51,918 bases of DNA, from contig JBGSWN010000199.1 of NCBI GenBank assembly GCA_041752395.1, forward strand, positions 1-51,918, in the 5' to 3' direction. How positions within the stretch are numbered: position 1 is the first letter of the stretch; each line of letters begins with the position of its first letter. This document shows positions 17,601-23,763 of the stretch, one piece after another. The notes under the pieces were generated by a model that was not told where the DNA came from, did not search any database, and saw nothing but the letters and a program-made list of their open reading frames with translations. Position numbers and translations under genes: made by a program. Origin of the DNA: UBA6168 sp041752395 (GTDB lineage: Bacteria > Bacteroidota > Bacteroidia > Chitinophagales > Saprospiraceae).

Positions 17601-20600
17601 GCCAACCTGAGTTTGGAATCGCCACTTTTCGACATTGTCAGTTTCAGCAACCAACTCAAGTTTGATTTCTTGCTGAAAAACACGCCCACTGTCGTCGGCA
17701 CCCTCTCCAGCGGACCAGCGCCAAATACTTGGCTGTACGTCACTTCGCAAACGGGCCTAGTCACCAATTTCCAGCTAATTAATCAAACGACGGGGCAGCC
17801 AGTGCCAGTCACCAACGGCATTTTCCAGCTCGGCAGCTACGCCGAAAGTCCGAATGGGCTTCCTTTCCGTTTGTTGGGGATAAACAATTCTTGCAATTTG
17901 GAAAACCTCCAAATCCACTACGGCTGGAGCTGCGACCCGTATTTGAACACCGTCCAAACGCCTTGCTACGAAAAACTCCAACCCATCACGATTGAATCCC
18001 CGCCGGGCGAAATTGACATGATGGTGACCAGCCCGGCAGGCTGCTCGCAGCTTTGCGACACCATCCCGTACCACGAAATCGAGGTGTTCAACGCACAGCT
18101 CGGCAGTGTCTATGACCTTGGGGTAAAGGCGCTCGTACCGCCCGGCTTCAATGTACTTTCGGGTTCTTGCGAAGTGGAATATCCGACGGGCAGCGGCCTG
18201 ATTTACCCCATCGGCGACCCGACCAGCCCAAGTTCCGGCGTCTTCGAGTGGAACCTTTCCGAGCTTTTCGACAGCATCGCCGCTGGGCTGCCCGGCGTGA
18301 GCGAAGCGCCCTTCAATTCCCTGACGCTCCGGTTTTTAGGGGAAACGACCTGCGACTTCGTGGCCGATGCCTACACCTTATTTATTGCGGCAGCAAAACA
18401 AAACTGCGGCACGCCAAGCAATACCATCGCCAAACCCGGCGACCCGATTTGCATTGACGGGGTGAGCGGGCCGTTCACCATGAACATCAACGTGAACAGC
18501 AGCCCCGGCTTCGGCTGCAACAACGACGTGGGTTTCCAAGTGACGCTCTCGGCATCCGACACCTTGCCGCCAGGTGCCTGTCTCATCATGACCCTGCCGA
18601 CGGGCATCACCTACCAGCTCAATTCCTGCACCAGCACCTGCGCCTCCGGCCTCAACTGCACACCGACCATCAACGGCAGCCTCGTCACTTGGCAGTTGCC
18701 GACGGGCATTTTGCCTTCGCAACTCCTCTGCCTGAACTTCAACACCCAAGGCTGGGCGGGCCTCGGCTGTGAGAATGGCGTCATACTTTTCCGTACTGCT
18801 GCGCAAACCCAAGCCATCTGCGCACTCACGGGCGATTCGTGCAGCACGAAGGTCAGCACAGGTTCGCTCATCCTGCCCTTTGACCCGCAGCGGCCCGAAT
18901 ACGACCTCAGTAATTTTACCATAACTGCCTCAGCGTCAGGCGCTAACGACTTGGTCAATTTCATGGTGGATGTGACCAACAACGGCGCCGACAACCTCCC
19001 GCCCCTCGACATCGAGTTCTTCCTAGATACCGACGGCAACGGCACGGGCGACCAACTTGTACACACCGAAATCTACGGCCTCATTTCCGCAGGACAAACC
19101 GTGACCGTGTCGGGCAGTTTCACCTTGCCTTCGACAGCCAACCTCTGCGGTCTGATTGCCTTGATTGACGCTTCGCAACAATGCGCCTGTGCGGGCGACC
19201 AAGTGCAGGTGAGCACCCCCATTGAGTACCAAACTGGTTTGAGTTGGACGGTCTGCTCTGGCACCGACCAGCAAATCGGGGTGACGCCCATGCCCGGCTT
19301 CACCTACCAATGGACACCTGACGACTGCCTTGCCGACGACCAAGCGCCGACGACTATTTTCAATTGTGTAAACAACGGTTTCAACCCCGTACAGTATCAG
19401 TTCACACTTGCGGAGGGCAACGGTTTTTGTGAAATAAACAACTTGATGAACGTGACAGTGCAGCCCGTGCCAGGCATCGCCTACGCTGATTCGCCCATCT
19501 GCCAAGGCCAGAGCGCCAACCTCGCCGCCACCGATGGCTCGGTTTTCAACTGGCAAGGCCCCGGCATTGCGCAGCCCAACCAACAAATCATCACAGTGAC
19601 GCCAATGGTCACCAGCCAGTACAGCGTAACGGTGACGGACGCTTTCGGATGCTCCGGCACCGACCAAGCAACCGTGGTCGTCGCTCCGCTACCAGTGCTG
19701 GATGCGGGGGCTGACCAATCGGTTTGCCCCGGCCAATTGGCGCAGCTCAACGCCACGCTCGACCCCGACTTCGACTACCTCTGGTCGCCGCAATTCGTAG
19801 GTGGACAGCCAGCGCTCAGCAACCCGACTCTTGCAAATCCAGTCGTTTTGACCAGCCAAAGCACTACTTTTTCCCTCACCGTTTTGGATGAAAATGGTTG
19901 CTCCGCAATGGACGAGGTGACGGTGACTTTCAAGGACAGCCTGCTGCTCACCATGCCACCGGATGTGACCATTTGCCTCGGCAACAGCACCACGCTGGCC
20001 GCCACGACGAATCAGCCGGCGACTTTCACTTGGTCACCCGCAGGCAATTGCGTGAACCCACCGGATTGCTCTAGCCTGCTCGTTTCACCGACCACCACCA
20101 CGACCTACACAGCCTCCGCTGTTACGGCTGACGGCTGTCCAGCTTCGGGCAGTGTGACCGTCACCATCGTCACCGATGTAATTGTGGAGAATGGGCCAGC
20201 GGTCGAGATTTGCGAGGGCGAGACGGCGGTGATTTTTGGAGAAACAGTCAGTCAGCCCGGCACCTACTGCGAGGAATTCAGCATGCCCGGCGGCTGCGAC
20301 AGCTTGTACTGCGTAGCGTTATTGGTGAAACCCAGCATTGACACCCTCACTTTCGACACCACGGTTTGCTTCGGCGAGTCGGTGATTTTTGAGGGGCAAA
20401 CCTTCACGGAGGATGGGCTGCACTGCGTCACCCTCCCCGGCTCGAACAGTTGCGACAGCACCCGCTGCATCCAGCTCACGATATTGGATTCCATCCTGCT
20501 GGTCTTCGAGCTGCCCGACACAGTCATGCAGGGGGACACTTTGATGCTGAGCATTGCGGATGGCGCCTACACGTCTATCGAATGGTTCGCCAACGACTCG

Positions 20601-21017
20601 CTGCTGGCGGACTGCAACAACAACTTTATTTGCGAAATAATCGCCATGGAAAACACGACCTACAGCGTGGTGGTAGTGGATACCTTCGGCTGTGGCGGTT
20701 CTGCTTCGCAATTGGTCGTCGTGATACCCGACTGTAACACCGAACTGGTCGAAATCCCGAACGTCTTTTCGCCAAACGGCGACAACACCAACGACAGTTT
20801 CAACATCGTCAGCCTTGGCTCGGAGGTCATCCTCAACATGCGAATCTGGAACCGTTGGGGCGAGAAAGTCTTCGACGGCGCTGGCCCTTGGAATGGTAAG
20901 CAAAACGGCAAGGATGCCCCAAGCGACGTGTATATTTACCTGATAAAAATCGGCTGCGCTGTGCCCGTGGAGGACATGGAAAAAGTGCTCAAAGGGGATG
21001 TGACGCTGTTGCGGTGA
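14613..21017 (+). CDS. Giant secreted surface protein with gliding-motility (CHU_C) C-terminal domain
   Basis: The protein has 2134 residues and a Sec signal peptide (residues 1-27, FLLFCSAIFAQ). The body is a long series of beta-sandwich modules. Early parts resemble DUF11/CARDB repeats (TFRDVFQPGLSI, VTNNGADNLPPLDIEFFLD). Later parts resemble PKD/Ig-like modules with a recurring CPGQLAQL/CLGNSTTL-type opening. Many cysteines are present and could form disulfides after export. The last 90 residues start at IPNVFSPNGDNTND (near 2047) and run through MRIWNRWGEKVFDG to DVYIYLIKI: the gliding-motility-associated C-terminal domain, a type B sorting signal of the type IX secretion system. It is therefore probably a cell-surface or released adhesin. 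No T9SS machinery is in the window. Confidence 0.9.
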   Translation: MRRSNQRHLVLFATALFLLFCSAIFAQNITYQNPPEFFSCDQASFDFTVQNTTGATLTGVSVTVNFTTTLGTPCGIEYVTGSVTGGVAEGNLTNLAAPQFLLPNLAAGASQSFSVLASANCQTAACVDNAEVFVNNITLNWNGGSTSVTTNPYVIDRALLIITNVTSTVMGGTRGDVLHRKITIRNTRPAALSSFTFRDVFQPGLSITSPQGTAQPSGPGIFQLLLDASDFTAIGDGDGLFEFNETLILNEDIEIIVCGVDEHSSVSNISVAWGCDGAECQQESVNAVVTFQPYTKAPQLAWEPIISVPECFCGPDGHAQGMKITNVGTGRALNILMSVKPPTTPVPYMGGLMDSTSIRVDSLNTAINFEQNIIGAMGFTTPCDGPSSLVERFNVVIASLEPGASVVVHWDLYFCNMECPRPLIRPSTGWEYNYSYYKECPPSIFIANGNNILVSKVSERINTTAIIQNGPLVDGNTYTVIYNLDYDSLSLLDAPLTIQIELPCGMQWVPGNSMLLNGDAPLSVQVNETPEVTTATAVYEMPLTVDTGTLQFDFVFDCDAICTELACKYELETSCTEICGMPPPPGIAGGITTTISKSETYPLACNLNDCIAFSAVIDCPVDTCFDRPPGYLSYEFTAFRKNYGLPDNNNDRIPDALTGLPDMNLVKRQRFIPGDTVTTTLRGVVVIDEPGKTLPLAFIQIGFTGGGEMTISTSDALFTPDHFTAGNSLLRVFDKSTNTWYDCPNPPFDVQSGISYDYDLTQLIGNCLPASFAFDQGDSLVFVGDYRIAYNPVMEVDVTPFYGNFSATPEVYLFDADSSEYSLLNCKCQSVELELSYYKYNIIPGTFAMPPCQLSTFNTASLVSLQLHEGNFFPFEHRNLLVMEDLHIQVPPSVQITSTRMINMRLQNGADIATQVLFSPNFINGKYVHNLIQPYQTPPLDEGFSATFQYIFDSDCTNKSALPMQHGLTLNFAPSLPEPIDPLDFTVNTNGLRPLIANLSLESPLFDIVSFSNQLKFDFLLKNTPTVVGTLSSGPAPNTWLYVTSQTGLVTNFQLINQTTGQPVPVTNGIFQLGSYAESPNGLPFRLLGINNSCNLENLQIHYGWSCDPYLNTVQTPCYEKLQPITIESPPGEIDMMVTSPAGCSQLCDTIPYHEIEVFNAQLGSVYDLGVKALVPPGFNVLSGSCEVEYPTGSGLIYPIGDPTSPSSGVFEWNLSELFDSIAAGLPGVSEAPFNSLTLRFLGETTCDFVADAYTLFIAAAKQNCGTPSNTIAKPGDPICIDGVSGPFTMNINVNSSPGFGCNNDVGFQVTLSASDTLPPGACLIMTLPTGITYQLNSCTSTCASGLNCTPTINGSLVTWQLPTGILPSQLLCLNFNTQGWAGLGCENGVILFRTAAQTQAICALTGDSCSTKVSTGSLILPFDPQRPEYDLSNFTITASASGANDLVNFMVDVTNNGADNLPPLDIEFFLDTDGNGTGDQLVHTEIYGLISAGQTVTVSGSFTLPSTANLCGLIALIDASQQCACAGDQVQVSTPIEYQTGLSWTVCSGTDQQIGVTPMPGFTYQWTPDDCLADDQAPTTIFNCVNNGFNPVQYQFTLAEGNGFCEINNLMNVTVQPVPGIAYADSPICQGQSANLAATDGSVFNWQGPGIAQPNQQIITVTPMVTSQYSVTVTDAFGCSGTDQATVVVAPLPVLDAGADQSVCPGQLAQLNATLDPDFDYLWSPQFVGGQPALSNPTLANPVVLTSQSTTFSLTVLDENGCSAMDEVTVTFKDSLLLTMPPDVTICLGNSTTLAATTNQPATFTWSPAGNCVNPPDCSSLLVSPTTTTTYTASAVTADGCPASGSVTVTIVTDVIVENGPAVEICEGETAVIFGETVSQPGTYCEEFSMPGGCDSLYCVALLVKPSIDTLTFDTTVCFGESVIFEGQTFTEDGLHCVTLPGSNSCDSTRCIQLTILDSILLVFELPDTVMQGDTLMLSIADGAYTSIEWFANDSLLADCNNNFICEIIAMENTTYSVVVVDTFGCGGSASQLVVVIPDCNTELVEIPNVFSPNGDNTNDSFNIVSLGSEVILNMRIWNRWGEKVFDGAGPWNGKQNGKDAPSDVYIYLIKIGCAVPVEDMEKVLKGDVTLLR

Positions 21018-21063
21018 TGTGTTTTTCAACCTCTACGCGTTATTGATACTTAAGAAAAGATAA

Positions 21064-22692
21064 TCAGTGCTTCATGTTCCATATGTTTATTTTAGGCGAA
21101 GTATTCTGGGGTGAAAAGATGTTTTCTCCTTTAGATTGCTCTTTGAATTCGCTGTAATGGTAAACTGCTGTAAGAAACTCAACTCGTTTTGATATAGATC
21201 GGTTCATAGAAAGGCGTTGATATTTAGACGCAATTGGTGATTGGCTCGGAATACGCTTTCCTTCATTTTTGATAACTATTTTATTTTTTTGTGTATCCCC
21301 TATGGCTTCGCTCCAGGATAGCAAGGAATTGGGTTTTCCAGTCATTGGACCAAACTGCTTGAGTTTAGGAGAAATCCTCTTAACTGTAGCTAAGGGCAAT
21401 TCTTTTCCTTCCTTTTTCTCAGATAATGTAGTCATAAATTCATTAAATTCAACCCAAATAGTTGAAGCGGGCTTAATTCTTTTCGCCCCTGATTGATAGA
21501 ACCAATCTCGAATGCATTTTATTATTTCTTCTTGATTGCCTCCGTGTATTCGAAAAGCGTCCGCTAAATTGCTAAGTAGTTCTACACCAATACTTGAACG
21601 ATCTTTTCCGAGTACAAGAATATTCTTTTTTTGGGATTTAATTCTTGAGTAATACTCATGGAAAGCTATTTCTTCAATTAACTTTCCAGACAACCTTAAG
21701 TCTTGGTTTTTACCAAACTTAGTAGCCCCAATTTTACTCAAGTCATGAATACAGTATTGTGATTCTTCAATCAACTGATTGATTTTCTTCGTTCTATCCT
21801 CAACAGATGCGAAATGTTCAAGTATAATTTTAGGTTGGAATCCGCACGCTTTAACAGTAAAGATAACCGCTTTTAATAATGGTAAATATTCTTCGTCATA
21901 AGGGCAGTCAATAAAAACGTTTTTTTGATTTTCCACTGAAATAAATACCTTGTTTTCAAAACAAATCTTGAAAATCGTTTCCAATTCTTGCTTTAAATCA
22001 GAAACAAGAATAGTGTCTTCTAATAAGTTATATTGTTTGAGTAATTCTGTAGTTTTTACAGCCGCAACATCCCATTGTATCTTATCTTTTTGAGAAATTG
22101 CCATTACCAATTCTTTCACCAACCCGCTTTCGGTCATTCGGGCGTAGGCGGTATCATAATCTTCATAAGACTTGAAATGCTTCTTTCCCACCTTTTGCCA
22201 AACGGTAAAAAACTGTTGGATTCCATTTTGGGAAGCGGCCAAATGGCGGTAAAGATTGGTGGCCTTTTCGAAATGGCCAACTTCGCAAGTTTTCAAGGCA
22301 GCGGCCGGGTTAAAACTGGCTGGAACGACGGTAGAAAGCAATCGGGTCTCAACGAAAGAATAAATTTTACTGTGTCTGATGTGCTTTTCCAGAAGAGAGG
22401 CGATAGCGTTTTTCAACTCAACTCCGCTGATTTTTGTGTCCATAAATTGCAGTGACAAGGCTAGCGCCTCATGCTTTTTTGATTCGAGTTCGAGCAGATT
22501 TCTGACTTCGTTAATCTTGCGTTCTCCTTCGAGGTGGATGGTTTCAGGGTTAGTCAGTGCAAAAAAATTGCTGTCGAACAGGTGCCATTTCCTAACCTCC
22601 TTTGGTTCGTCTGCATCCATTAGGAACCACTGTCCCTGTTGCTTGATGGCGGCTTTCCCTAAAGCCCCGAATATGTACGCTTGGCTAATCAT
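21064..22692 (-). CDS. TIR-like nucleotide-binding domain protein with novel N-terminal region
   Basis: The protein has 542 residues, cytoplasmic. Residues 258-420 resemble a bacterial TIR-like family: VFIDCPYDEEYLPLLKAVIF (259-278), CGFQPKIILE, IEESQYCIHDLSK (308-320), LADAFRIHGG (376-385) and IRDWF (394-398). In relatives the stretch after IHDLS reads like PRFNMPFELG; here it is replaced by LRLSGKLIEEIAF, where Glu340 or Glu341 may stand in for the catalytic Glu of TIR NADases. Residues 1-250 are mostly helical and were not recognised. The C-terminal 110 residues are basic. The ATG overlaps the stop of the upstream zinc-ribbon gene (ATGA), so the pair is translationally coupled. DNA for the TIR-like part is more AT-rich than that for the N-terminal part. 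An effector in defence or stress is inferred, not shown. Confidence 0.6.
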   Translation of the reverse strand: MISQAYIFGALGKAAIKQQGQWFLMDADEPKEVRKWHLFDSNFFALTNPETIHLEGERKINEVRNLLELESKKHEALALSLQFMDTKISGVELKNAIASLLEKHIRHSKIYSFVETRLLSTVVPASFNPAAALKTCEVGHFEKATNLYRHLAASQNGIQQFFTVWQKVGKKHFKSYEDYDTAYARMTESGLVKELVMAISQKDKIQWDVAAVKTTELLKQYNLLEDTILVSDLKQELETIFKICFENKVFISVENQKNVFIDCPYDEEYLPLLKAVIFTVKACGFQPKIILEHFASVEDRTKKINQLIEESQYCIHDLSKIGATKFGKNQDLRLSGKLIEEIAFHEYYSRIKSQKKNILVLGKDRSSIGVELLSNLADAFRIHGGNQEEIIKCIRDWFYQSGAKRIKPASTIWVEFNEFMTTLSEKKEGKELPLATVKRISPKLKQFGPMTGKPNSLLSWSEAIGDTQKNKIVIKNEGKRIPSQSPIASKYQRLSMNRSISKRVEFLTAVYHYSEFKEQSKGENIFSPQNTSPKINIWNMKH

Positions 22693-23558
22693 TTTCTTAT
22701 TATCTTGATGTTTTTCGCTTTTAAGTTCAGCAGAAAAATCTTGATTTTGTCTTTGTCAAAATGTTTGCGCAATTTTTCATGAAAGACCACTTTTTCAAAT
22801 ACAACGTTGGTCACCTTATTGAAAATATGGAGTTCGATGAACTCGTCATTGCTTTTCTTCTTATCGCTGCGTAGTATCAACCCTGCAAAATCCGGTGCAT
22901 TTTTCTTCCCAGCGATTTCCCGTCCATGTTTAACGACTGAAACAATCGAACGTTCATTCCAAGTTCCACAGTGTCCAGTGGGCATTGTAGTGCCTGCTTT
23001 CCAACCGGCGTCCGTTAGTTCGTCAAATAACGGATAGGAATTTTTCTCAAAAACAGTCGTCCGGCGCTCTATCATGGCAGTTTTCAATACCACCGAAACA
23101 TCACCGTAAGACCTAAGCCCATTTTCGTTCAAACTTAATGCTGCATAAACTAAGTTTCGACCAGTAAATCCATAAAATGCAGTTTCAACTACGCAACGCT
23201 TGAGGTCATTTTCAAAATCTGCGACAAAGCGTTTACTCTGTTCAACTGCCCGCTGGTAAGGCAGATAGTCCTCATTTTCAGTCATTAATTTATGGAGGAA
23301 CCTACCATCCATGTTAATGACCGCTTTAGAATTCATGTTTACTTCTTCCTCAAAGTCTTGAACCCATCCTGATTTCCCAGCGGCTGTTACTGCTGCTTGT
23401 ACATTGCTATAACTCAGTTTCAACCCATCCTGAAAATATTCGTCACTCAACAAATTGACGTTAACTGGCCCAAGTGATTCACCACATGCAACACAGACAA
23501 TTGCGTTTCTGTTGTTCACAGCACCACAAGAATTGCAAGTGATTTTGGTCAATTCCAT
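22689..23558 (-). CDS. Zinc-ribbon protein of unknown function, coupled to the TIR-like gene
   Basis: The protein has 289 residues. It opens with a treble-clef/zinc-ribbon, Cys8-x2-Cys11 and Cys22-x2-Cys25 (CNSCGAVN...CVACG). The middle region (about 80-180) is helical and then turns to ENGLRSYGDVSVVLKTAMIE, where a YGDVxVVLK strand is reminiscent of ADP-ribosyltransferase-like or DUF3626-like proteins. That likeness is from memory and weak. The basic end (LKAKNIKIIRK) may bind nucleic acid. It is the first gene of a two-gene AT-rich unit and overlaps the TIR-like gene by four bases. It diverges from the FAD dehydrogenase gene. A sensor or regulator of the TIR-like partner is one reading; a second toxic domain is another. 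Confidence 0.55.
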   Translation of the reverse strand: MELTKITCNSCGAVNNRNAIVCVACGESLGPVNVNLLSDEYFQDGLKLSYSNVQAAVTAAGKSGWVQDFEEEVNMNSKAVINMDGRFLHKLMTENEDYLPYQRAVEQSKRFVADFENDLKRCVVETAFYGFTGRNLVYAALSLNENGLRSYGDVSVVLKTAMIERRTTVFEKNSYPLFDELTDAGWKAGTTMPTGHCGTWNERSIVSVVKHGREIAGKKNAPDFAGLILRSDKKKSNDEFIELHIFNKVTNVVFEKVVFHEKLRKHFDKDKIKIFLLNLKAKNIKIIRK

Positions 23559-23763
23559 CTCGGAAAAGGTTTAGTTGGGCAAATATTAGTTTGGGCAAAA
23601 ACTTGAGACCATGCTGCTATTTGCGAATGGGTTGCAAATGTAAAAAATAAGGACAAACGTCAAAAAGGCTTGAAGTAGTTCATTAGGCATAAATTTACAA
23701 TTTTTTTAAAATTCGTTACCAATTGAGGGTAGTTTCACCAATTTTGGCCTGAAAATTTTAGCA

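Noticed and set aside
14613..21017. Possible frameshift or two genes in the giant surface-protein region
   Set aside because: One uninterrupted frame runs from signal peptide to CHU_C domain; no break in composition or domain order was seen.
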